A stretch of 64,000 nucleotides of DNA, taken from contig NZ_JAJISB010000003.1 in assembly GCF_021245735.1 (NCBI RefSeq), positions 372,001-436,000 on the forward strand, given 5' to 3'. Position numbers and translations under genes: made by a program. Under the pieces are notes generated by a model. It had not been told where the DNA came from and searched no databases. It saw nothing but the letters and a program-made list of their open reading frames with translations. This stretch comes from Brevibacillus daliensis. Its GTDB lineage: Bacteria > Bacillota > Bacilli > Brevibacillales > Brevibacillaceae. Positions 48,167 to 57,275 of this stretch are shown here, piece after piece. Numbering within the stretch: position 1 is the first letter of the stretch; every line of letters begins with the position of its first letter.

Positions 48167-49348
48167 ATGAAACTTGCAAAAAGAGTTACTGTTCTATCTC
48201 CATCTTCTACCTTAGCTATTACAGCGAAAGCGAATGAAATGAAGCGGCAAGGGATTGACGTTGTTAGTTTTGGAGCAGGTGAACCCGATTTTAATACTCC
48301 GCTACATATTATTGAAGCAGCGGAAAAGGCAATGCGCGAAGGAAAAACGAAATACACAGCAACAGCAGGGATTCCTGAGTTGCTCCAGGCCATTTGCGAT
48401 AAGTATGAGAAGGAATACGGTGTAACTTACAATACCAAGCAAGCAATTGTAACGAACGGTGGAAAACATGCGTTGTACAATCTTTTTATGGCACTCTTAG
48501 ATCCAGGTGATGAGGTAATCGTCCCTATCCCTTATTGGGTTAGTTATCCGGAAATGGTAAAGGTAGCAGATGGTGTACCTGTATACATCGAAGGAAAAGA
48601 AGATAATCAGTTTAAAATTACTGCTGAACAAGTAAAAGAAGCCATAACACCTCGGACACGTGCCTTAATTATTAATTCACCGAGCAACCCTACTGGAAGT
48701 ATTTATTCTAGGAAAGAACTGGAAGAAATCGTCGATGTATGCCTCAGTAACAATGTCCTGATGGTATCTGACGAGATCTATGAGAAGCTGATTTATGATG
48801 GCCATGAGCATGTTACTGTTGCTTCCCTCAGTAAAGAAGCATATGAAAACACGATCATTGTAAATGGTATGTCCAAGCCTTATTCGATGACTGGATGGAG
48901 AATGGGTTATGCGCTCGGAAATGAAAAATTGATCCGTGCCATGGTAGACTTGTCCAGCCACAGTACGTCGAATCCAACTTCATTCTCTCAATATGGTGCA
49001 CTGGCAGCATTGACAGGCCCACAAGAACCATTGGAAATGATGAAGACCGAGTTCGTTAAGCGTCGTGATCGTGTGGTAGAATTGCTAAACGATATTGAAG
49101 GTATTACCTGCTTGAAACCAGAGGGAGCTTTTTATGTATTCCCGAACGTTAAACAAGCAATAGAAAAGCAAGGATATGCAAATGTGGATGAATGGAGTAA
49201 AGCATTATTAGAGCAGCAGAAAGTAGCTTTAATTCCAGGAAGCGGTTTTGGTGCTTCAGAAAACATCCGCATCTCTTATGCGACTTCTATGGAGCAATTG
49301 GAAAAAGGAATTGCTCGTATTAAACAATTTGTTGAAGGAACGAACTAA
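48167..49348 (+). CDS. aspB: Aspartate aminotransferase
   Basis: A 393-residue class I PLP aminotransferase. Seen: SFGAGEPDFNTP, INSPSNPTGSIYS, VSDEIYEKLIYDG, and the PLP Lys in NGMSKPYSMTGWRMGY; NIRISYATS near the C-terminus holds the carboxylate-binding Arg. RBS AGGAGGT at a spacing of 11. It precedes asnS as in Bacillus and makes aspartate, the substrate of both AsnS and PanD. Confidence 0.95.
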   Translation: MKLAKRVTVLSPSSTLAITAKANEMKRQGIDVVSFGAGEPDFNTPLHIIEAAEKAMREGKTKYTATAGIPELLQAICDKYEKEYGVTYNTKQAIVTNGGKHALYNLFMALLDPGDEVIVPIPYWVSYPEMVKVADGVPVYIEGKEDNQFKITAEQVKEAITPRTRALIINSPSNPTGSIYSRKELEEIVDVCLSNNVLMVSDEIYEKLIYDGHEHVTVASLSKEAYENTIIVNGMSKPYSMTGWRMGYALGNEKLIRAMVDLSSHSTSNPTSFSQYGALAALTGPQEPLEMMKTEFVKRRDRVVELLNDIEGITCLKPEGAFYVFPNVKQAIEKQGYANVDEWSKALLEQQKVALIPGSGFGASENIRISYATSMEQLEKGIARIKQFVEGTN

Positions 49349-49360
49349 TAAGCTATAGGT

Positions 49361-49427
49361 AAAGCAGCCCTCTTTATGTGCTTAAAACCGTTACGGTGAT
49401 GGCAATAAAGAGAGTCTGCTTTTTTAT
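49361..49427 (+). terminator. Terminator after aspB
   Basis: AAGCAG–TCTTTAT / ATAAAGA–CTGCTT imperfect long stem with T run. Confidence 0.65.
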
Positions 49428-49475
49428 TTCTCAGCATGTCCTTTACATAATGGCAAAGCAGAAAATAAACAAGCG

Positions 49476-49505
49476 TTGAAATTACCAGAATGGCAATAGT
49501 ATAAT
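49476..49505 (+). promoter_or_regulatory. Sigma-A promoter of asnS
   Basis: TTGAAA (49476–49481), 18-bp spacer, TATAAT (49500–49505), 42 bases before the asnS start. Confidence 0.55.
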
Positions 49506-49546
49506 TGTAGAGGTTATCTGTGACAGATAAATGGAGGTAGTATTAT

Positions 49547-50839
49547 ATGTCATTAATTACAATTGGGCAAGTCGGACAGCATGTTGGACAAGAAGTTAAG
49601 ATCGGCTGCTGGTTGTTTAACAAACGTAGCAGCGGGAAAATCCAATTCCTACAATTAAGAGATGGTTCTGGTTTTATTCAAGGTGTAGTTGTTAAAGCTG
49701 AAGTAAGTGAAGAGACCTGGAACCAAGCTAAAGAGCTAACACAGGAAAGTTCCTTGTACATAACAGGGATTGTACGCGCAGATGATCGTGCTCCAAGTGG
49801 CTATGAATTAACAGTTACAGGAGTAGAAACAATCCAAATTGCACAAGATTATCCAATTTCTCTAAAAGAGCACGGTGTAGAATTCCTGATGGACCATCGG
49901 CACCTTTGGTTGCGTTCTCCTCGTCAGCGTGCTGTTATGGCAGTTCGCTCTGAGATTATCCGTGCGGTTTATGAGTTTTTCCAAGAAAATGGCTTCTACA
50001 AAGTAGATCCGCCAATTCTAACACCAACTTCTGCGGAAGGAACAACGAATCTGTTCCACACCAAGTATTTTGATGAAGACGCGTATCTATCTCAAAGTGG
50101 CCAGCTTTACATGGAAGCGACTGCAATGGCAATGGGACGCGTATTCTCGTTTGGACCAACGTTCCGTGCAGAGAAGTCTAAAACTCGTCGTCACTTGATC
50201 GAGTTCTGGATGATTGAGCCTGAGATGGCTTTCGTCGATCATGAAGAAAACCTTCGTATTCAAGAAAAATTCGTTAGCCATATTGTTCAATCCGTTCTAA
50301 AAAATTGCAAATTAGAATTGAAAACACTAGAACGTGATACGGGCAAATTGGACCAGGTTGTAGGAGAGTTCCCTCGCATTACTTATGATGATGCGATTAA
50401 ACTTCTACAGGAAAAAGGTAGTGAAATCAAGTGGGGTGACGATTTTGGTGCTCCAGATGAAACGATGATTGCTGAGCATTACAACAAGCCGGTCTTCATT
50501 ACTCATTATCCTACTGAGATTAAGGCCTTCTATATGAAGCCAGATCCAAATCGCTCTGATGTTGTTCTGTGTGCCGATCTGATTGCACCTGAAGGTTATG
50601 GTGAAATTATCGGTGGTAGTCAACGTATCGATGATCCTGAGCTGTTGGAACAACGTTTTAAGGATCATCAACTATCTGAGGAAACTTATAAATGGTATCT
50701 GGATTTGCGCCATTACGGTACAGTTCCTCACTCAGGTTTTGGTCTTGGTTTGGAAAGAACAGTTGCTTGGATTTGTGGTTTAGAACACGTACGCGAAACA
50801 ATTCCGTTCCCACGTTTGTTAAACCGCCTGTATCCGTAA
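49547..50839 (+). CDS. asnS: Asparaginyl-tRNA synthetase
   Basis: A 430-residue class IIb synthetase: N-terminal OB-fold ([24 protein letters not shown]), then motif 2 [22 protein letters not shown] and motif 3 [14 protein letters not shown]. The C-terminus [15 protein letters not shown] is typical of AsnRS. RBS TGGAGGT. Confidence 0.97.
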   Translation: MSLITIGQVGQHVGQEVKIGCWLFNKRSSGKIQFLQLRDGSGFIQGVVVKAEVSEETWNQAKELTQESSLYITGIVRADDRAPSGYELTVTGVETIQIAQDYPISLKEHGVEFLMDHRHLWLRSPRQRAVMAVRSEIIRAVYEFFQENGFYKVDPPILTPTSAEGTTNLFHTKYFDEDAYLSQSGQLYMEATAMAMGRVFSFGPTFRAEKSKTRRHLIEFWMIEPEMAFVDHEENLRIQEKFVSHIVQSVLKNCKLELKTLERDTGKLDQVVGEFPRITYDDAIKLLQEKGSEIKWGDDFGAPDETMIAEHYNKPVFITHYPTEIKAFYMKPDPNRSDVVLCADLIAPEGYGEIIGGSQRIDDPELLEQRFKDHQLSEETYKWYLDLRHYGTVPHSGFGLGLERTVAWICGLEHVRETIPFPRLLNRLYP

Positions 50840-50876
50840 GCAGTCGAATAATGAAGTAGCATTACTTTTTTTGTAG

Positions 50877-50960
50877 AATCCCCTCATAGCATACAGTGAA
50901 TAAGAGTTCAAAGAATCTTGAACCTTCACTGTATATTGAAGGGGATTTCTTGATTTTTTG
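50877..50960 (+). terminator. Long terminator hairpin after asnS
   Basis: AATCCCCT…ATACAGTGAA pairs with TTCACTGTAT…AGGGGATT, with an inner TTCAA / TTGAA stem, followed by a T-rich tract (GATTTTTTG). Confidence 0.8.
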
Positions 50961-51126
50961 ACGTATAAATATTCATAATGGTTCTTGCTTTTATGCATGA
51001 AAAACAATGCTTAAGATGAACCCTGATACAAAATGACTTCGTGAATGTTGAGAATTGTAACAAAAAATTGACGAATTTGAAAACCCTTACAAATTGTTAG
51101 TAGAAATGATTGATAAGCATAATACT

Positions 51127-51144
51127 TTGTGATACGATTCACAT
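51127..51144 (+). promoter_or_regulatory. Rex/Fnr-like palindrome upstream of the flavin lipoprotein gene
   Basis: TTGTGA-TACGAT-TCACAT contains the perfect TGTGA-N6-TCACA palindrome of Fnr/CRP sites, and also fits the TTGTGA-N6-TCACAA form of Rex sites in Bacillus at 17 of 18 defined or free positions. It ends 43 bases before the ATG at 51188. The rex gene is in this window; an fnr gene is not. Confidence 0.5.
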
Positions 51145-51187
51145 GCAAAGATACATAACATAAAAATGCGCAGGGGGATTATCAAAA

Positions 51188-52294
51188 ATGAAAAAAATGA
51201 TGTCAATTTTGATGGTTTCAATTTTATCTATGTCAATGTTAGCAGCGTGTGGAGCAAAACCTGAAGAAGCGAAGCCAGCTGAAACGAAGCCAGCTGAAAC
51301 CACAACTGGGAGCACAACTACTGAGGTTGCAGCAGGAGGGATTGCTAAAATCGGATTAGGTACTATCACAAGCATTGGAAAATCCAAAGATGCAGAAGGC
51401 GACAAAGGTCCATTAGGTCAAGTTGATACAATTATTATTGCGGCTGCATTTGATAAAGATGGTAAGGTAATTAAAGTAGATATTGATAATGCTCAAACAA
51501 AAGTGGAGTTCGATAAAAATCTTCAACTTGCTACAGATGTAAACGGCGAGTTCAAAACAAAACAAGAACTTGGCGATGAGTATGGAATGAAGAAAGCATC
51601 TACAATAGGTAAAGAGTGGTATGAGCAAGCAAACGCTCTAGGTCAGTGGATGCAAGGTAAAACGATCGATGAGATCAAAGCAATGAAAACAACAAAACGT
51701 GATGATGCTCATCAAGCAGTACCAGACGAAGCTGACCTTACTTCTTCTGTAACGATCACAGTTGAAAGCTATATCGCAGCTGTTGAGAAAGCATACAACA
51801 ATGCAATTGAGGTTCAAACTGCGGGCGGTGAAAAGCTTGGCGTAGGTCAATCCATCTCCGTTAAAAAATCTAAAGGTATGGAAGGCGACAAAACTCCAAC
51901 CGCTCAAGTAGACACTACAATCGTTGTTGGAGCGTTTAATAAAGACGGAAAAGTTGTAGCGAGCATCATCGATACTGCTCAAACAAAAGTTGACTTCGAT
52001 AAAGAAGGTAAAGTAACAACCGACAAAAATGCAGAGATCAAAACAAAAAATGAACTTGGCTCCGAATATGGAATGATAAAAGCATCCTCCATAGGAAAAG
52101 AATGGAATGAACAAGCTAAAGCATTAGCCGACTGGATGGTTGGTAAAAATGTAGGCGAAATTAAAGGTATGAAAACAGTAGATGCAGAAGGACATCCTGG
52201 TATCCCAGCTGAAACAGATCTTACTTCTACTGTAACGATTTCTGCACAAGGATTCATTAGCGGTATGGACGAAGCATTCACCAAAGCAAAATAA
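51188..52294 (+). CDS. Lipoprotein with two FMN-binding-like domains (PplA-like)
   Basis: A 368-residue lipoprotein: signal peptide with lipobox LAAC21, a Lys/Pro/Glu/Thr-rich linker (24–50), then two ~150-residue repeats (about 52–205 and 215–365). Each repeat has VDT(T/I)I…AAFDKDGKV, the AQTKV(E/D)FDK segment, ELG(D/S)EYGM.KAS.IGKEW, and closes with DLTSSVT189 or DLTSTVT350. These match the D-x2-S-x2-T pattern of ApbE-modified flavin domains. ApbE is encoded next. By analogy with PplA of Listeria it may carry electrons outside the membrane; the identity is inferred. Confidence 0.75.
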   Translation: MKKMMSILMVSILSMSMLAACGAKPEEAKPAETKPAETTTGSTTTEVAAGGIAKIGLGTITSIGKSKDAEGDKGPLGQVDTIIIAAAFDKDGKVIKVDIDNAQTKVEFDKNLQLATDVNGEFKTKQELGDEYGMKKASTIGKEWYEQANALGQWMQGKTIDEIKAMKTTKRDDAHQAVPDEADLTSSVTITVESYIAAVEKAYNNAIEVQTAGGEKLGVGQSISVKKSKGMEGDKTPTAQVDTTIVVGAFNKDGKVVASIIDTAQTKVDFDKEGKVTTDKNAEIKTKNELGSEYGMIKASSIGKEWNEQAKALADWMVGKNVGEIKGMKTVDAEGHPGIPAETDLTSTVTISAQGFISGMDEAFTKAK

Positions 52295-52325
52295 ATTCAG
52301 CATAACAAGCTTTAGTATAAACCTT

Positions 52326-52356
52326 AAACTCCCCCATGCAGAAATGGGGGAGTTTT
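52326..52356 (+). terminator. Terminator between the lipoprotein and apbE genes
   Basis: AAACTCCCCCAT / ATGGGGGAGTTT, perfect stem with T tail. Read-through would be needed for co-transcription; it may set a high lipoprotein to ApbE ratio. Confidence 0.85.
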
Positions 52357-52416
52357 GTCTAACTAGGAGTAATATTTGACGGACTCCCCAAAACTTGCAA
52401 GGAATGAGGAGAATGC

Positions 52417-53514
52417 ATGCTCAAAAGATATAAAGGAAGCCTAACGTTTCTAATAATCATAATGCTGCTTGCGGGCTGCACTATGAAAGAGAGATCAGTA
52501 GACTACAGTGAGTATCAAAAGTATAATGATTCTTTTTTTGAGAGCTTCGATACAGTGACACAAGTGGTTGCATATACGAAGAGTGAAGAAGAGTTCAAGA
52601 AGTACTTTAATCAGATTAAGGCTCGTTTTCAGGAGCTTCATCGCTTGTATGATATCTTTAACAACTATGAAGGCGTAAACAATATCAAGACGATTAATGA
52701 TCAAGCTGGAATCAGACCAGTGAAAGTCGATCAGGAGATTATTGATCTCCTTCAATTTTCTAATAAATGGTATGTAGAAGCAGGAGAAGAGACCAATATC
52801 GCTATGGGAAGTGTGCTAGAGATATGGCAGACATATCGTGATGAGGCGTTGTCCAATCCGGCAGTGGCAAAGCTACCCCCAATGGAAGAGCTTAAGGCAG
52901 CAGCTCAGCATATGGACATGGACAAGGTAATAATAGACACAGCGAACTCTACCGTATTTTTAGAAGATCCCGAAATGAGCCTCAATGTGGGTTCCGTGGC
53001 GAAGGGATTCGCTACGGAATTGGTTGCAAACGAGATGAAAGAAGCGGGGTTGGAATCAGCCATTATAAGTGCAGGAGGTAATGTCCGTACGATTGGTTAT
53101 CCTTATGATAGCGTTAGAAATCGTTGGGGAATTGGTATTCAGAATCCAGATCGTCTTGTTGTGACTGATGAAGAAAACTTGTTAGATACAGCTTTTATCC
53201 AGGAGGCTTCTGTTGTAAGCAGTGGTGATTATCAACGCTATTACGAGGTAGATAATAAGCGAATTCATCATCTCATTGATCCAAAGACTTTGATGCCGGG
53301 AGACTATTATCGGGCAGTAACTATCGTGACAGCAGATTCTGGACTGGCAGATTTCTTGTCTACAGTTGTTTTTCTCACTCCATATGAAGAAAGCAGAGCT
53401 TTCGTGGATCGATTAGAGGGTGTGGAAGCATTGTGGGTAATGCAGGATGGAACTGTAAAGGCAACACAAGGCATGGAAACTATCTTGAAGAGTAAAGGAG
53501 CTTCCGGTAAATAG
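52417..53514 (+). CDS. apbE: FAD:protein FMN transferase (ApbE lipoprotein)
   Basis: A 365-residue ApbE with lipobox LLAGC21. Conserved: FFESFDTVTQVVAYT, AMGSVLEIW, SLNVGSVAKGFATE (substrate binding), IISAGGNVRTIG (Asn/Arg), HHLIDPKTLMPGD, and the metal-binding TADSGLADFLSTVVF (D-x3-D-x3-T/S). It attaches FMN from FAD to Thr of target domains outside the membrane; the lipoprotein before it is the obvious target. Confidence 0.93.
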   Translation: MLKRYKGSLTFLIIIMLLAGCTMKERSVDYSEYQKYNDSFFESFDTVTQVVAYTKSEEEFKKYFNQIKARFQELHRLYDIFNNYEGVNNIKTINDQAGIRPVKVDQEIIDLLQFSNKWYVEAGEETNIAMGSVLEIWQTYRDEALSNPAVAKLPPMEELKAAAQHMDMDKVIIDTANSTVFLEDPEMSLNVGSVAKGFATELVANEMKEAGLESAIISAGGNVRTIGYPYDSVRNRWGIGIQNPDRLVVTDEENLLDTAFIQEASVVSSGDYQRYYEVDNKRIHHLIDPKTLMPGDYYRAVTIVTADSGLADFLSTVVFLTPYEESRAFVDRLEGVEALWVMQDGTVKATQGMETILKSKGASGK

Positions 53515-53580
53515 AATGGCTTACCCTTCTACATATACATGAGAAACCTATGTTATTACTAGGATTTTGTGTAGGGCGTC

Positions 53581-53640
53581 TTATACCAATCGCAATTAGA
53601 AAAATTTTTTCCTAGGTGAAAAAGAGGCAGATTGGTATAA
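53581..53640 (+). repeat. Inverted repeat before dnaD
   Basis: Perfect 11-bp arms TTATACCAATC (53581–53591) and GATTGGTATAA (53630–53640) with 38 bases between. The right arm runs into TATAAT (53636–53641), a likely -10 of the dnaD promoter. Possible operator pair or the ends of a tiny inserted element. Confidence 0.5.
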
Positions 53641-53663
53641 TAGGAGAGAGGTGAGAGAACGAC

Positions 53664-54410
53664 ATGGATCGACAAATTAGACAAATATTAAAAGAAGGCT
53701 CTACTTCCGTCTCCAATCTTCTGTTAAAAAATTATAAAAGGATGTCACTGACGGATGAAGAGATGATGTTTATCATCCACCTCTTGTCATTTCAGCAGGA
53801 AGGGAATCGTTTCCCTACACTATCTGAACTGGAAGACCGCTGTTCAATGTCCAGTTTGCATCTGATAAAGCTTTTGCAGAAGCTAGTTAATGATCAGTGG
53901 ATAACAATCGATGAGAACATTGACCATATATCCGGTTTTCGCTCCGAGAGTTACAATCTTTCCATGCTATACGATCGATTATTCGATTCTCTGAAGAAAG
54001 ATTTTCTGATTCAAAAAGAAGCAGTTACCAATAGTAGTCAAGATGAAGCTTCTACTACATCCTCTACCACTAGTGTAGATGCGGTACAAAATGATTTTAT
54101 GTATTTTTCTTATCAAGAAGAGACCAAACAGAATGCTAGTATGTACACATATTTTGAACAAACTTTTGGACGTCCACTTTCTCCGATTGAAGTGGAGACG
54201 ATGCAGATTTGGTCAGAAGAAGATGGTTACACGGATGATTTGATTATGGCAGCCTTGCGTGAGGCTGAATCAGTTGGGAAATTATACATTCGTTATATAG
54301 ATCGGATCTTGTTGGAGTGGCAACGAAACCAGGTGACTAATGTGGAACAAGCCAAAGCATACAGTCAGCGTTTCCGCAGACAGTATGCTGTAAAAGAGAG
54401 CAGTCGATAA
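53664..54410 (+). CDS. dnaD: DNA replication initiation protein DnaD
   Basis: A 248-residue DnaD: N-terminal winged helix (LSFQQEGNRFPTLSELEDRCSMS, LIKLLQKLVNDQW) and C-terminal DnaD/DnaB_2 domain (YFEQTFGRPLSPIEVETMQIW…LIMAALREAES, YIDRILLEWQRN; the YIDRILxxW element is diagnostic). It aids DnaA-dependent and restart helicase loading. Follows asnS as in Bacillus, but nth does not follow. Confidence 0.95.
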   Translation: MDRQIRQILKEGSTSVSNLLLKNYKRMSLTDEEMMFIIHLLSFQQEGNRFPTLSELEDRCSMSSLHLIKLLQKLVNDQWITIDENIDHISGFRSESYNLSMLYDRLFDSLKKDFLIQKEAVTNSSQDEASTTSSTTSVDAVQNDFMYFSYQEETKQNASMYTYFEQTFGRPLSPIEVETMQIWSEEDGYTDDLIMAALREAESVGKLYIRYIDRILLEWQRNQVTNVEQAKAYSQRFRRQYAVKESSR

Positions 54411-54417
54411 TTCAAAC

Positions 54418-54467
54418 AAAAAAGCTAGCTTTTGTTCTTTGGACAAAAAGTTAGCTTTTTCTTTTTC
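54418..54467 (+). terminator. Terminator after dnaD
   Basis: AAAAAAGCTAGCTTTTGT / ACAAAAAGTTAGCTTTTT stem and T-rich tail. Confidence 0.8.
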
Positions 54468-54540
54468 ATCAGAGGTAACATGCACAATTACGCCTATCAT
54501 GCTCATACGATGTAATGTCGAGTAAAGGAGGTATGCATAA

Positions 54541-54981
54541 ATGGAGAAAAAGAGCATAGCAGAAGTCGGATTTCAACCAACACCCATTTTTTCAGCGATG
54601 TTTGGTGTGAAAGAGGGAACGGGTCAAAGTGATTATCTCATCATTCCAGAGCATCTTATGATTGAGTCAATGATAGATCCTGAGAAATTTCAAATGGATA
54701 AGGAAGTAATACTTTCAGAGTGGCGAATTGTCATGGATCGAATAAAGAATTGGGATAGCGAGCGCAATTCACTTCTTGAGAAAATAGCTCATTCAGTTGA
54801 GATCATTACGAATCTGGAGCAATACCAGCAGGAAATACTTACACAGCTTAAAGAAGCCCAACTAAAAAACGAAGAACTGGAGCAAAAATTCGACCGAGTA
54901 GTCTCCCACATTGATAAAGAGTGCGATTTTTTGCATCGCGTCGTCATCAGCATTAAAAAAGAGTGGGAAGCAAAACGCTGA
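54541..54981 (+). CDS. Hypothetical coiled-coil protein, 146 aa
   Basis: Not recognised. The first 45 residues include a conserved-looking Pro/Gly stretch (VGFQPTPIFSAMFGVKEGTG); from ~75 to 140 it is a continuous heptad-like helix (EQYQQEILTQLKEAQLKNEE). RBS AAAGGAGGTAT. Its TGA overlaps the next glycosyltransferase ATG by one base, so it is the first gene of the polysaccharide cluster and may scaffold or measure it. Confidence 0.65.
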   Translation: MEKKSIAEVGFQPTPIFSAMFGVKEGTGQSDYLIIPEHLMIESMIDPEKFQMDKEVILSEWRIVMDRIKNWDSERNSLLEKIAHSVEIITNLEQYQQEILTQLKEAQLKNEELEQKFDRVVSHIDKECDFLHRVVISIKKEWEAKR

Positions 54982-56144
54982 TGAGGATTGCCATCATCAG
55001 TCCAGGCCCATTTTCTGTGCCTCCTATCAGAGGAAGCTCTGTGGAACATGATATTGAAGAGGTAAGTAAACAGCTAGCCAAAAAACATAAGGTAATCATT
55101 TTTACCCGCATCTGTAAAGAATATTCCCGTTCCGAGAAAAAGGGACGGGTATCTTATATTCGTCTCAAATATCAAGGTCAAAATGATTATATAAAAAAAG
55201 TTTGTCTTCTATTGCCCAAACAAAAACCAGACCTGATTTTGATCGAAAATCGCCCTTCCTTTTTCGCACCAGTTAAAAAGTCTGTAAAAAATACCCCGAT
55301 TGTCGTAAATATGCACTCTCATGTATTCGCTTCATCACGGAATATTTCGAAGAAACACATGCAGAGGGTCGTTCGTCAATCGGCTGGATTTATAACAAAC
55401 AGTAGCTTTTTACGTCGTCATTATGTGAAAAAACATCAAATACCCGAAAAAAAAGTGCATGCTATCCACTTAGGTGTAGATGCAAGTGATTATGAACGAA
55501 CTGACAAAATGAAAGAGCGTGTCCATGCAGTGAAGATGGAGTGGGGCATTAAAGCAGACGATCGTATCATGATGTATGCTGGTAGACTTATGAAAGAAAA
55601 AGGCGTACACCTATTAATTAAGGCTTTTTTACAAATCCTCCAAAATGATACAACAGCAAAGCTGCTTATTTTAGGGGGAAGAGGGTATGGAACAGGTGCG
55701 AAAAAGAGTAGTCCTTATATCCGTAAACTGAAAAAACTGGCTAAACCTGCAGGTGACAGAATTCAATTTATGGGCTTCATTCCTTCTCCCGAGATGCCTG
55801 TCTGGTATCAACTAGCGGATGTCATTGCGACACCATCTTTGTGGAACGAGCCTTTTTGTCGAGTCAATCTTGAAGGGATGGCTGCAGGTAAACCAGTTCT
55901 TACTACAACACGTGGGGGAATAGGAGAGGTTGTCCAGCATGAAAATGGCGGATATGTCATTCCACCAAAATCCTGGATAAAACGAGTGCCTCTTGTTTGG
56001 GAAGAGTTATTTCGTAATCCTGAAACGTATAGGTCTATGTCCGATAAAGCGTGGGAAAGAGCAAAAGAATTATCATGGAAAAAAACCGGTCAGCAGTATG
56101 AAAAGGTATTTGAAGAGGCAATCGGAAAGAAAGGAAGCGCCTAG
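54981..56144 (+). CDS. Family 4 glycosyltransferase (CotSA-like)
   Basis: A 387-residue GT-B enzyme. It begins MRIAIISPGPFSVPPIRGS, a typical start of spore-coat CotSA-type glycosyltransferases; the donor site is seen in MYAGRLMKEKGVHLLIKAF and NEPFCRVNLEGMAAGKPVLTT. Overlaps the preceding stop (TGATG). CotSA membership is by resemblance, so a spore or surface glycan role is likely rather than certain. Confidence 0.85.
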   Translation: MRIAIISPGPFSVPPIRGSSVEHDIEEVSKQLAKKHKVIIFTRICKEYSRSEKKGRVSYIRLKYQGQNDYIKKVCLLLPKQKPDLILIENRPSFFAPVKKSVKNTPIVVNMHSHVFASSRNISKKHMQRVVRQSAGFITNSSFLRRHYVKKHQIPEKKVHAIHLGVDASDYERTDKMKERVHAVKMEWGIKADDRIMMYAGRLMKEKGVHLLIKAFLQILQNDTTAKLLILGGRGYGTGAKKSSPYIRKLKKLAKPAGDRIQFMGFIPSPEMPVWYQLADVIATPSLWNEPFCRVNLEGMAAGKPVLTTTRGGIGEVVQHENGGYVIPPKSWIKRVPLVWEELFRNPETYRSMSDKAWERAKELSWKKTGQQYEKVFEEAIGKKGSA

Positions 56145-56228
56145 ATTTTCAATAAGCAGGTATTCACCCAGTCCTTTACCTATAAATCACATACCTTATT
56201 ATTATCACGAACTCAGGGGTGAAAGATA

Positions 56229-57275
56229 ATGAAGGGGTTAGTACTTTGCGCTGGTAGAGGTACACGACTTTATCCGTTTTCCTTTTCACAACCCAAATCT
56301 CTCCTGCCAGTTGCAAACATGCCCGTCCTTTCTTCCTGTATTACAAAGTTGACTGATATAGGAATCAAGGAAATAGGGATTGTCATCAATCCTGGACAGT
56401 CGCAAATACGAGAGCAAATTGGAGACGGGAGTATATTTGGAGCGTCCATTACCTACGTAACACAGCAACAGCCTTTAGGAATCGCTCATGCCATTCAGTT
56501 ATCGGAGTCATTTATCGATGGGGATTCATTTGCCCTCTTTCTTGGGGATAACCTCCTCCAGGATTCGCTACAAGAACTCCATCGTGCTTTTTTGGCATCT
56601 AATTCCACCGCCGCAATATTACTACATGAAGTAAATAATCCACAAGATTACGGGATAGCTGAAATTCAGGGAACTAAAATCATTTCGTTGGAAGAGAAAC
56701 CGTTATATTCGAAAAGTAATTTGGCGGTTATGGGTGCTTATTTTTTTACCTCAGCCATCTTTGAGGCAATCACGAATCTAAAACCCTCTAAGCGAGGCGA
56801 GTATGAGATTACAGATGCCATACAGCTTTTGATTAAGTCTGGGCAAAACGTAAATTATGTACTCTCGGAGTTGGCCACCTCAGATGTAGGTACTGCCGAA
56901 CGTTGGTTAGAAGCAAACAGATGGATGTTGAAGGAGAAGGCAGGTAAAGAAATTATTAGTGGGGAGGACTGTATCATTACGGACTGCGAATTGATCCCTC
57001 CTGTTATTATCGGGAATAATTGTCGTTTGTCTGGTAGTTCAATCGGACCGTTTGTCTCTATCCATGATGGTGTCACAATCAGTAATTGTTTACGGATTGA
57101 AAATAGTATTCTTTTACAGGATTCACGTGTCGAGGATATTTCTTTGGAAATAACGAACAGTATTTTTGGGCGTTCCTCTATTTTGTCAGGCCCAACAGGG
57201 AATAAAGTTGCCGTATTCGTATTAAGTGATAAATCAACGGTCCAGTTTCCTCAGGGGAAGCGAGCGGAATCATGA
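56229..57275 (+). CDS. Sugar-1-phosphate nucleotidyltransferase (RmlA/StrD-like)
   Basis: A 348-residue enzyme: LCAGRGTRLYPFSFSQPKSLLPVAN is the NTP-binding signature, then TQQQPLGIAHAIQLS and FLGDNLLQ (metal Asp). A C-terminal left-handed beta-helix (~245–340) is present, as in the long StrD-type glucose-1-phosphate thymidylyltransferases rather than short RmlA. It makes dTDP- or UDP-glucose for the cluster. ATGA overlap with the next gene. Confidence 0.88.
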   Translation: MKGLVLCAGRGTRLYPFSFSQPKSLLPVANMPVLSSCITKLTDIGIKEIGIVINPGQSQIREQIGDGSIFGASITYVTQQQPLGIAHAIQLSESFIDGDSFALFLGDNLLQDSLQELHRAFLASNSTAAILLHEVNNPQDYGIAEIQGTKIISLEEKPLYSKSNLAVMGAYFFTSAIFEAITNLKPSKRGEYEITDAIQLLIKSGQNVNYVLSELATSDVGTAERWLEANRWMLKEKAGKEIISGEDCIITDCELIPPVIIGNNCRLSGSSIGPFVSIHDGVTISNCLRIENSILLQDSRVEDISLEITNSIFGRSSILSGPTGNKVAVFVLSDKSTVQFPQGKRAES

